Assembly: GCA_009746045.1 (NCBI GenBank)
Contig: RPFO01002030.1
Location: 1 to 35,514, forward strand
Direction: 5' to 3'
Source: Mesostigma viride
Lineage: Eukaryota; Streptophyta; Mesostigmatophyceae; Mesostigmatales; Mesostigmataceae
DNA: 35,514 bases
Shown here: piece by piece, positions 11,934 through 19,076 of the stretch
How positions within the stretch are numbered: position 1 is the first letter of the stretch
How the letters are laid out: each line of letters starts with the position of its first letter
Translations under genes and position numbers: made by a program
Notes under the pieces: generated by a model
Told to the model about the DNA's origin: nothing
The model's input: the letters and a program-made list of their open reading frames with translations, nothing else
Database searches by the model: none

Positions 11934-13109
11934 TTACATAAATGCCATCCATGTACGTAGACGGGCCATGATGACACCACGGGAGCCTGAATCCTCATCA
12001 TTTACTATTCCTTGACATCCATGTACGTAGGCCAGCCATGGAGACACCATGGGAGCCTGAATCCTCCTCATTAATTACATAAATGCCAACCATGTACGTA
12101 GACAAGCCATGATGACCCCATGGGAGCCTGAATCCTCATCATTAATTACATAAATGCCATCCATGTAAGTAGACGGGCCATGATGACACCATGGGAGCCT
12201 GAATCCTCCTCATTAATTTCATACATGCCAACAACACGTAGACGGGCCATAATGACACCACGGGAGCCTGAATCCTGATCATTTTTTTTTCTTTGACATC
12301 CATGTACGTAGGCCAGCCATGATGACACCATGGGAGCCTGAATCCTCATCATTTTTTTTCTGAGACATCCATGTACGTAGGCCAGCCATGATGACACCAT
12401 GGGAGCCTGAATCCTCATCATTAAATACATACATGCCATCCATGTACGTAGACAGGCCATGACATCTGACACCATGGGAGCCTGAATCCTCATCATTTAC
12501 TATTCCTTGACATCCATGTACGTAGACGGGCCATGATGACACCATGGGAGCCTGAATCCTCATCATTTTTTTTTCTTTGACATCCATGTACATACGTAGG
12601 CCAGCCATGATGACACCAATGGAGCCTGAATCCTCATCATTAATTACATACATAAATGCCATGATCATCAATGACCCCATGGGAGCCTGAATCCTCATCA
12701 TTAAATACATAAATGCCACGGTCCATGTACGTAGACGGGCCATGATGACACCAATGGAGCCTGAATCCTCATCATTAATTACATAAATGCCAACCATGTA
12801 CATACACGGGCAATGATGACACCATGGGAGCCTGAATCCTCATCATTAATTACATAAATGCCAACCATGTACGTAGGCCAGCCATGATGACACTATGGGA
12901 GCCTGAATCCTCATCATTAATTTCATACATGCCAACAACACGTAGACGGGCCATAATGACACCACGGGAGCCTGAATCCTCATCATTTTTTTTTCTTTGA
13001 CATCCATGTACGTAGGCCAGCCATGATGACACCATGGGAGCCTGAATCCTCATCATTTTTTTTCTGAGACATCCATGTACGTAGGCCAGCCATGATGACA
13101 CCATGGGAG

Positions 13110-13114
13110 CCTGA
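13110..13114. repeat. Target-site duplication CCTGA, left copy
   Basis: CCTGA of the satellite core abuts the LTR start TGTTACG. The same five bases occur at 23937-23941 after the 3' LTR. Confidence 0.95.
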
Positions 13115-13686
13115 TGTTACGTCGCGTAACAATTCGTTGTAGTTACGGACGTAAATTAGGTCCTTGGCCTCGGTTGTTCCTAGGTTACGTGCAGTTCTAG
13201 TCTGGACATGATTGTCCCCGTAACAGTACTGTGGTATATTGGGTGCCTTTGGGCGCCGCGCCGCGTACTATATTAGTGGTCCTTATCCTTTTGTAGAATG
13301 TAGTGGACCGGCGTGCATCTGTGCACCTGCCTGTGTTTCTGTGGTTCTGCAGGCGAGGGCCAGGTCGGCCCGAGCCTGTTGGACCGTTGGTGACCATTTA
13401 TGCACGTTCCACTCCTTGTGTGGTTACTCGGCGTGTGTTAAGTGAATTGACACATTTAGGCTTGGGTCACGGCAGTGTAGTTGTGTTTCCTTCCTCTATT
13501 CCTGGAGTAAACGGGTTTTGGTAAATGGTTGTATGGCGTATTATAGCAACACTTACGTTAATGCATTGAGATCAGCTCCGTCACGTTCGTCTTTCGCCAG
13601 AGGGTTAAGTAGAGGAGGCCTGACCAGTTTAGGTAGTATCAGGCCCATTAGAGGTAGAGGTGGAGGTAGATATCCGCGGCGTAACA
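13115..13686 (+). repeat. 5' LTR of the chromovirus
   Basis: 572 bp, starting TGTTACG and ending CGTAACA, a 7-bp terminal inverted repeat. CGTAACA also occurs internally at 13125-13131, forming a hairpin with the start, and at 13219-13225. TATA-like candidates are TATATT near 13232 and TATATTAG near 13270. Identical by eye to 23365-23936. Confidence 0.96.
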
Positions 13687-13892
13687 ATGGTTCCGGAGGA
13701 ACTTCAGTAGGTAGTGAACGAGACGACTATCCCTTGCCACATACACCTTTTCAAGACCCCTTCCGCGTCCAGGAACAAGAAGTCGACACTTCCTTGATAG
13801 GTAATGGGCGGGTCGCCTTCAAGCTAGGAGCGTCGTGCTGCCCGTTTCGGGACACGCTTTACCTAGAAGCTAGACCTGCTCACAGCGGATAA
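13518..13892 (+). CDS. Possible RG-rich leader ORF spanning the LTR end (uncertain)
   Basis: A 124-codon frame opens inside the 5' LTR, crosses the primer-binding site and ends in the leader. Its middle is rich in Arg and Gly (an RGRGGGR stretch near residues 44-50) and then Gly/Ser, a composition seen in RNA-binding tails. I recognise no domain. A frame that crosses the primer site would be an odd place for a protein gene. It may simply be an open frame, or an upstream ORF on the genomic transcript. There is no independent support such as a second full copy, because the 3' LTR continues into satellite. Confidence 0.22.
   Translation: MVNGCMAYYSNTYVNALRSAPSRSSFARGLSRGGLTSLGSIRPIRGRGGGRYPRRNNGSGGTSVGSERDDYPLPHTPFQDPFRVQEQEVDTSLIGNGRVAFKLGASCCPFRDTLYLEARPAHSG
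13688..13702 (+). other. Candidate primer-binding site of the chromovirus
   Basis: One base after the LTR the sequence reads TGGTTCCGGAGGAAC. It starts with the TGG expected from pairing to a tRNA CCA end. It does not look like initiator Met, and I cannot assign the tRNA. It is also self-complementary (GTTCC, three bases, GGAAC), so it could fold into a small hairpin. Confidence 0.55.
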
Positions 13893-14219
13893 ATCCTTTC
13901 GTAGTTAGCCTGTCCTTCGCCTTGTTTTCCTGCTTACGGTTGTTTCCTGCCTTAGATCGGGGAGTATTACTGTTCGGAGACGATTAGCGTCGCCGTACCT
14001 ACACCTTTTTCCTTGTGCTGCTGCTTTATTAGACGGCCGCACCCGCAGAGTTACGGGGCGCTGTGTTAGGACGAGCGCTGGGATATCCGGCCGCTGACTT
14101 AGGACGAGAGCTGGAAACTCCCGCCCTCCTTCTTCTTTCGGTGATCCAGATCGTCAAGCTAAGTCGCCTACCCCTACCTCGTCTAGCTTGACATCACAAG
14201 ACACGCCAGGTGAGTTATC
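13703..14219 (+). other. Leader between primer site and first internal ORF
   Basis: About 500 bases with no recognised gene apart from the tail of the uncertain frame ending at 13892. It probably forms the untranslated leader and may carry packaging signals. It ends with a consensus splice donor at 14207-14215. Confidence 0.6.
14207..14215 (+). promoter_or_regulatory. Candidate 5' splice site CAG|GTGAGT
   Basis: A full-consensus donor lies ten bases before the ATG at 14220. Used with the acceptor ending at 14706 it would remove the small ORF and place gag near the start of the spliced RNA. Used with the acceptor at 20674 it would produce an env-style subgenomic RNA for the 3' ORF. Inferred from motif and position only. 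Confidence 0.5.
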
Positions 14220-14612
14220 ATGAGTCAACGTCGTGTTTTTACTGCGCCTTCCCATTCATCTAGTGATAATAGTTTAGCTAAGTATTACGTGGTTATTACC
14301 CCTCAATGGTCAGCCATTTTCCTCTCTTGGTCAGATGCTAGGAAGATAGTGCAAAACCGTACATATAATGTAATTAGGTATAAGAAATTTGTTACCTTCG
14401 AGGAAGCTCAACAATTCCTTATAGACCATAGCGTATCAGATCTAGGCCTACACGTACGTTCTACTCCTCATGGTCGCCCTCCTGTAGAAGCTCTAGATTT
14501 TGCTACCCCTCCTTCGTCTCCCCCTAAGAGGGCTGCATCCTCTTCTAGCTTAGATACTCCTCTCACCTTGGAATTCGGTTCCCTATCCATTACTGTTGTT
14601 AAAAAGGACTGA
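14220..14612 (+). CDS. Viroplasmin / RNase H1 hybrid-binding-like domain protein
   Basis: A 130-residue ORF directly after the candidate splice donor. Residues 21-68 resemble the small fold shared by the N-terminus of eukaryotic RNase H1 (hybrid-binding domain) and caulimovirus viroplasmin (Pfam Cauli_VI family). Visible hallmarks: paired tyrosines at 22-23, a hydrophobic strand, IFLSW at 33-37, a helix with spaced basic residues, YKKF at 54-57, a Thr at 59, and EEA..FL at 61-67. In RNase H1 this domain grips RNA/DNA hybrids through aromatic residues and a lysine pair. W37 and K55-K56 are the probable counterparts. The usual Gly before the IF strand is absent. The C-terminal half is Ser/Pro-rich and looks disordered. 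No catalytic RNase H domain is attached; pol supplies its own. It could bind hybrids, RNA or Gag. Domain call moderately sure; function inferred. Confidence 0.68.
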   Translation: MSQRRVFTAPSHSSSDNSLAKYYVVITPQWSAIFLSWSDARKIVQNRTYNVIRYKKFVTFEEAQQFLIDHSVSDLGLHVRSTPHGRPPVEALDFATPPSSPPKRAASSSSLDTPLTLEFGSLSITVVKKD

Positions 14613-14736
14613 TTTAAATTGTTCCTTTCTGTTAAACCATTAAAATCTTTTCCTTTTCTTTCCTTGCCTTATATTAGGCCTTGTCCTTTATCCTTGCTGC
14701 TTTCAGTTAGATTTTTGATCATTTACTTAAACAAAA
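14613..14736 (+). promoter_or_regulatory. Intergenic stretch with candidate 3' splice site TTTCAG at 14701-14706
   Basis: A long pyrimidine-rich stretch (about 14645-14700) ends in CTGCTTTCAG, a strong acceptor motif, 30 bases before the gag ATG at 14737. A weaker acceptor-like TATTAG lies near 14677. With the donor at 14210 this defines a putative 497-nt intron containing the hybrid-binding-like ORF. Confidence 0.48.
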
Positions 14737-15207
14737 ATGGATCCAATGGGTGGTAACCTGTCGCCTATACCTACCAATACTCCTACTACCAATAATAATA
14801 ATAATACTACTACTAATAACATTAACAACACTCGTGGTAACCGACGGGACTCCTTGGAAACGGTACACCATCTCACTCCTCAAGGTATTCTGCGTACCTC
14901 ACCGCCTTCTCCTGCTGCTGGTGGTCGCCGTCGTCCCTCAATTACCCCACCTACCTATGAACAACGTATTTCCCAAGTCAGATTTAGTGAGGAACCTTCT
15001 TTCGTTGTGAACCAGGCCCCTGCCCCTTCTGCAACCTTGGCTCACCCTCCAGCAGGTCCTCACACACTAACAATGCTCCTAGGCCTCCTTCCCACCCTGT
15101 GCCTTCAATGCCTGCTATTAACACGGGTCGTACCTCGGCCCCTGTCGGCCCTTCTGGGCGCCCTAGTGCAGTCCCTTTTTCCCACCTGCTTCCTGGTCCT
15201 ACCCTGA
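14737..15207 (+). CDS. gag: Gag, N-terminal part (frame-broken)
   Basis: The ATG follows AACAAAA. The N-terminus is low-complexity, rich in Asn and Thr (residues 13-31), then Pro/Ser/Arg-rich, as in the disordered Gag N-termini of many Ty3/gypsy elements. From roughly residue 108 this frame becomes hydrophobic and unlike Gag, whereas another frame (open from 14991 to about 15249) continues the Pro/Ser-rich composition. The register therefore appears to change by one base between about 15050 and 15075. It changes again between 15167 and 15249, near a T5 run at 15176-15180, into the frame of the capsid segment. Either a real mutation or a consensus error could explain this. Confidence 0.65.
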   Translation: MDPMGGNLSPIPTNTPTTNNNNNTTTNNINNTRGNRRDSLETVHHLTPQGILRTSPPSPAAGGRRRPSITPPTYEQRISQVRFSEEPSFVVNQAPAPSATLAHPPAGPHTLTMLLGLLPTLCLQCLLLTRVVPRPLSALLGALVQSLFPTCFLVLP

Positions 15208-15241
15208 GACGGCCTATGAGGCTGCCCAGGTTCCTACCCGT

Positions 15242-15940
15242 GTGGCTGATTTAGAAGTTAATAATGATTTCAGTACCATGCCCCTAGATGATAGGAATTA
15301 TGATCATTTTGCCTATTCCTCTCTTCGTGAGCAATATACTGTCCCCTTCTCCTATGGGCACCATCCGGAAACGGTGGCTCCCTCTAGACCCCTACCCAAG
15401 ACTTTTCCTATCCCTTCCTTCTATCCCGCTTATGTAGCAGTGGAAGATAGTGGCCCTATGGGAAAAACTGATTCTTCTAATCCCCCTAAGCCTCCTGCTC
15501 TTCCCCTCTTTGCCAACCTTCCTAAGCTGGATGTCAAGTCTACCCCTCAACAGTTTTTCACCTTCATTATGTTGCTCACCCAGAACACAGAGTCCTGGCA
15601 GAACCACAATAGGTGGCGCCTCTCTGATGCTGTACTAGTTCCTCATTATCTTACTACCTGCATTACTCCTGAACTTGCTAACCTCATCCAGTGTGAGTCT
15701 CTTGCCTCTCATGCCTACCCAAACTCTGTAGCAGAATTGTTCAAGCGTTTAGAGAACCATTTAGTCCCTCCCGATGCAGATTGGCAGGATAGATTATCCT
15801 TTGGCACCTTGCAGCAGGGTACCAAGTCCTTCAAAGAATATATGAAAGAGTTTGATGCTCAGATGGTACGAATTAGGGATCTGTCGGGTGCAGAAGTGCG
15901 TGCCGCTTCCTTCAGGGCCTCAGTAGACCCTATTGCGTGA
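15242..15940 (+). CDS. gag: Gag, capsid-like core segment
   Basis: The frame is open from 15167; the first in-frame codon shown is an internal GTG and not a true start. The segment has an acidic, Tyr-rich run, a Pro-rich linker, and then a retrotransposon Gag-like helical region from about residue 95, with WQNHNRWR, a helix ending near LANLIQ, LFKRLE and a LQQGTKSFKEYMKEF stretch matching the QGxxSVxEYxxEF pattern of the Retrotrans_gag family. This capsid-forming region assembles the particle that carries the RNA and enzymes. The frame closes at 15938-15940, but the natural continuation lies in the next frame (segment from 15933), a one-base register change at about 15925-15937. Confidence 0.8.
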   Translation: MADLEVNNDFSTMPLDDRNYDHFAYSSLREQYTVPFSYGHHPETVAPSRPLPKTFPIPSFYPAYVAVEDSGPMGKTDSSNPPKPPALPLFANLPKLDVKSTPQQFFTFIMLLTQNTESWQNHNRWRLSDAVLVPHYLTTCITPELANLIQCESLASHAYPNSVAELFKRLENHLVPPDADWQDRLSFGTLQQGTKSFKEYMKEFDAQMVRIRDLSGAEVRAASFRASVDPIA

Positions 15941-16472
15941 AGTCAAACGCCAGTTCTCTGCCTACCGTTTTACTGACCTGCCCCTCAAGCATGTGCGCCA
16001 GCATCTTTTACGTGTAGCAGATTTCTTCTCCACGCCTTCTCTTCCTACCCGTTCCCGTATTAATAATATTATCCTTACCCCTGAGGAGGAGAACTCCTAT
16101 GTAGAAGAATTAGATATCTGTGTGACTGACCTTTCAGCTCTGGATGTCTCTCATATTACCTGCTATCATTGTAAGGAAGTAGGTCATCTTAAACGTGAGT
16201 GCCCCAAGTTCCTTTCGGGTGCTCCCCCTCATCCCGACGCTCGCCCTCCTCGTACCCCTCAGCGTGCTCCTATTCGTCCCACTTCAGGACGCATTCCTTC
16301 AGCTACCCCTAGTAGGCTGAATGCTGTGCAGACAGGATCCCCAGGGTTCCCCTATGATAATCAGGCTCCCGCACCCTCTTCAATCCCTCGTGACCCTCCA
16401 GCAGTGGCTTTTCCGCCAGGGTCTTCTTCGGGGTTCGTTCCTATGGATTTGGGGGGGGAGGGGGAACAGTAG
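15933..16472 (+). CDS. gag: Gag, C-terminal segment with CCHC zinc knuckle
   Basis: Carries the end of the capsid region (basic LREVKRQF-type helix at the start) and one zinc knuckle, CYHCKEVGHLKREC, fitting CX2CX4HX4C. This knuckle binds the genomic RNA in nucleocapsid. A Pro/Arg-rich tail follows, ending PMDLGGEGEQ before TAG at 16470-16472. The last codons include a G8 run (16451-16458), where the pol frame (one base back, open from 16394) could be entered. There is a single knuckle, as in most Ty3/gypsy elements. The upstream join to the capsid segment is frame-broken. Confidence 0.85.
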   Translation: MREVKRQFSAYRFTDLPLKHVRQHLLRVADFFSTPSLPTRSRINNIILTPEEENSYVEELDICVTDLSALDVSHITCYHCKEVGHLKRECPKFLSGAPPHPDARPPRTPQRAPIRPTSGRIPSATPSRLNAVQTGSPGFPYDNQAPAPSSIPRDPPAVAFPPGSSSGFVPMDLGGEGEQ

Positions 16473-16501
16473 GCCTGTCAGCCGGGGGTAACCTGGACAG
16501 G
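16451..16501 (+). promoter_or_regulatory. Candidate -1 frameshift signal at the gag-pol junction
   Basis: The gag frame reads TTG-GGG-GGG-GAG over a G8 run, so a slip back by one base enters the open pol frame. Downstream, CCTGTC (16474-16479) can pair with GACAGG (16496-16501) around a 16-base loop that itself contains GGT and ACC. The 15-base spacing from the G run is longer than usual for -1 frameshift stimulators, and an all-G slip site is uncommon. The run also looks like the polypurine motifs at 18922 and 23354. Confidence 0.4.
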
Positions 16502-16534
16502 TCCTTAGATAGTACCCCAGATATTAATTTTTGC

Positions 16535-18967
16535 TTGCCTGTTTTTATAACCTCTGTAGGAGCTGAATCATCCCTACCACTACGTGTGCGTCCTCTTATG
16601 TTCTTGAATGGTGGTTTAACCGTCCCTCACACTGTTGTAGACCCCTTCTTGCATGCTGATGAACTCTTGAATGTCTCTGTGTTGGTAGATAGCGGTGCGG
16701 CTAGCTCCTTTGTGAGCGAGGCCCTAGTTAGACGTTTAGGACTAGTCCCTACCCCTCACACCAAACCCGTTACTGTTCATTATGCTGATGGTCGCACCAG
16801 TCATTCCCCGGGTACGGTGTCCCTTCCCATGGTTATACAAGGACGTACTGTCAACCTGACGGCCACTATAGGCCCTATCACTACCGCTGATGTATTACTA
16901 GGATTAGATTGGCACCAGGATAATAAGATTACTATTAATTATGATACCATGGTCATTTGGTTTCCAGATAGCTCTTACTGGGTACCTGAACGTCATTATA
17001 GATTGGAAAATTTATCCTTGGTAGATATTACTCCTCCTACACCTGTTGATCCTCCTGTAAGACCTATACCTGAAGTAATAATGTCAAATGACGAATTACG
17101 TTCTGAATTAAAGCAAAATGGATACCTATTATGTATGTTCCTTCAGTTAGAAGTACAACAGATACCTAGCACTAACAATAGTGTGGATATAGATGTAAAT
17201 ACAGTGGATACAATAGGAGTAGGATTTACTGAAAATGAAATAGTAAGATACATGGCTGTGATAGATTCCTCAAAAGTATTTGAAGAAAAGACTCCTTCTT
17301 ATCCTCCTCCTCGTTCTGTTTTACACCGTGTAGTTATCAAGGACGGTGCAGTTCCTACGCACTCTCCGATGTATAGAATGGGCCCTACCGAGTTAAAGGA
17401 ACTAAAACAGATTTTAGTGTCATTATTAGAAGCAGGATTGATAGAGCCTAGTAACTCCCCCTACTCAGCTGGTGTCCTGTTAGTTCCTAAGCCAAATGGC
17501 AAGTTTCGCCTAGTTACTGATTATAGGAAGTTGAATGATATTACTGTGAAATCTAAATACCCTCTACCTCGTATTGACGATATATTTAATAAGGTTAAAG
17601 GTTCCACTTGTTTCACAGTACTGGATTGTGCGGATGGTTTTTGGCAGTTGCGGATAGCTCCTGAGGATTGCCATAAAACCGCCTTTGCTACCCCTTTTGG
17701 TCATTACCAGTTTAGAGTAGCGGCTATGGGACTCTGTAACTCGCCTGCCTCTTTTCAAATGTTAATGAATGAAGTGCTTAGACCTGTTATGGGAAATTCT
17801 CATCTTCCTCAGGTGTCCTCTGATCTAAAGGATCCCTCCTTCTCCTCTGTTTCTTTATCTGAGCATGACCGTTCTTGTGCTCAAGCTTACTTAGATGATA
17901 TTCTTATTTACTCTCCTGATTTTGAAACGCACCTACGTGATTTAAAGAAAGTATTAGAAATAATGGCTGAAAATTCTTTGTGGGCGCGCCGTGCTAAAGT
18001 GCGTTCGGGTAGGAGTGTCCCATTTTTAGGGCACGTTCTGTCAGATGCCGGGGTCGCTACCGACCCGGATAAAACTAAGTCAATTCAGGAATGGCCTACT
18101 CCTACCGACGTTAAAGGTGTACGTAGTTTCCTAGGAATTGCTTCTTACTATAGGCGTTTTATCCCGCGTTTCGCCACTATAGCAGCCCCTATTAATCATT
18201 TATTAAAGAAGGATATCCCCTTTGTTTGGAGTAGTGAGTGTCAGTCTGCTTTTCAGTGCCTAAAATCCCTACTCCTTTCCCCTCCTGTACTCATCCTACC
18301 GGATACTACTAAACCCTTTGTTGTGGCTACAGATGCTAGTAAAGTAGCTATAGGTGGTGTCCTTCTCCAGGATCAGGGTCAGGGCTTACAGCCAATTGAA
18401 TATATCTCTAGGACAATGCTCCCTGCGGAGCGTAACTATCCCGTCCACCAGCAGGAACTCTTAGCGGTGGTGTATTGTTGCCACGCGTGGCAGCACTTCC
18501 TTAAAGGTGCTCAATTTGATGTCTGCCTGAATGAACCCTGTGAGCTAGATCCTTATAGGTTAGTTATCCAAACGGATCATCGTCCCCTTACCCATCTTCT
18601 CTCCCAACCCAACCTTACCCCTCGGCAAGCGCGCTGGATGGAATTTTTAGCACAGTTTTCCCCTTTTAAACTTCAGTATGTCAAGGGTGTAGATAACATA
18701 GTACCAGATGCACTCTCTCGTCGTGCAGACTATTCCTTCTTCGAGGACCTTGATGTTCTCAATATTACTCTAGTTCCTACTACTATGGGTGTAACCCCTT
18801 ATGGTGAACTACCTGATGATGATTCCTATGCCTACCTCTTTCATACAGCTGTTCGCATGCCTGATCTCCTTTCTCACGTAGGACTCTCTCTCCCGTGTGA
18901 GGCCCTTCCTGTGGCCTCGGTGGGGGGGAGGGGAAAAATAAAATTTCTATACCGCTTAGCCATATAG
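16535..18967 (+). CDS. pol: Pol: protease, reverse transcriptase and RNase H
   Basis: The frame is open from 16394 and overlaps the end of gag in the -1 frame. The ATG at 16535 is only the first Met, and expression is probably as a Gag-Pol fusion. Residues below count from that Met. Aspartic protease: DSGAAS with Asp52, and a DVLLGLDW flap-side motif near 120. Reverse transcriptase, about 270-500: PNGKFRLVTDYRKLN, FTVLDCADGFWQL, MGLCNSPASFQ and the catalytic YLDD at 452-455, then FLGHVLS. About 30 extra residues, Ser-rich, precede YLDD. RNase H: Asp600 (DAS), Glu641 (QQEL), Asp681 (TDHR) and Asp725 (VPDALSRR), a complete acidic set. The frame ends at 18967 after a G7AG4A5 run at 18922-18938, out of register with integrase. 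Enzyme identity is certain; the natural end of this frame is not. Confidence 0.96.
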   Translation: MPVFITSVGAESSLPLRVRPLMFLNGGLTVPHTVVDPFLHADELLNVSVLVDSGAASSFVSEALVRRLGLVPTPHTKPVTVHYADGRTSHSPGTVSLPMVIQGRTVNLTATIGPITTADVLLGLDWHQDNKITINYDTMVIWFPDSSYWVPERHYRLENLSLVDITPPTPVDPPVRPIPEVIMSNDELRSELKQNGYLLCMFLQLEVQQIPSTNNSVDIDVNTVDTIGVGFTENEIVRYMAVIDSSKVFEEKTPSYPPPRSVLHRVVIKDGAVPTHSPMYRMGPTELKELKQILVSLLEAGLIEPSNSPYSAGVLLVPKPNGKFRLVTDYRKLNDITVKSKYPLPRIDDIFNKVKGSTCFTVLDCADGFWQLRIAPEDCHKTAFATPFGHYQFRVAAMGLCNSPASFQMLMNEVLRPVMGNSHLPQVSSDLKDPSFSSVSLSEHDRSCAQAYLDDILIYSPDFETHLRDLKKVLEIMAENSLWARRAKVRSGRSVPFLGHVLSDAGVATDPDKTKSIQEWPTPTDVKGVRSFLGIASYYRRFIPRFATIAAPINHLLKKDIPFVWSSECQSAFQCLKSLLLSPPVLILPDTTKPFVVATDASKVAIGGVLLQDQGQGLQPIEYISRTMLPAERNYPVHQQELLAVVYCCHAWQHFLKGAQFDVCLNEPCELDPYRLVIQTDHRPLTHLLSQPNLTPRQARWMEFLAQFSPFKLQYVKGVDNIVPDALSRRADYSFFEDLDVLNITLVPTTMGVTPYGELPDDDSYAYLFHTAVRMPDLLSHVGLSLPCEALPVASVGGRGKIKFLYRLAI
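18922..18938 (+). other. Internal G7-A-G4-A5 purine tract at the RNase H-integrase join
   Basis: The tract resembles the element's 3' polypurine tract (G8AGG at 23354-23364) and the gag-pol run (G8AG5AA at 16451-16466). It might be a central polypurine tract priming a second plus strand, a frameshift site, or a homopolymer where the consensus lost bases. The reading frame of pol fails just after it: stops occur in two frames by 18967, and only one frame stays open to 19006. Confidence 0.45.
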
Positions 18968-19076
18968 CGACTAGGTCAGGAAAGTCTTATGAAAACGTAG
19001 TCCCCTAGGACCTCCCCTTCTCTTCGGCAAGGCGGTAGGAGATCTCTTTAAACCTGTTCTGGATACTTCTGTAGCG

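Larger units (their letters stand above)
11930..13114. repeat. ~70-bp satellite array, block 3
   Basis: About 17 monomers, mixing AATTACATAAATGCC-type and T-rich spacer units. It shares odd units with block 2, such as those with ATGATCATCAATGACC and ACAACACGTAGACGGG. It is interrupted inside a unit at 13114 by the chromovirus and resumes at 23937. Confidence 0.96.

Noticed and set aside
13303-13524. Duplicated LTR frames (also 13239-13445, 23489-23695, 23553-23774, and the minus-strand frames)
   Set aside because: Open by chance in the LTR and duplicated with it. Composition and starts give no coding support.
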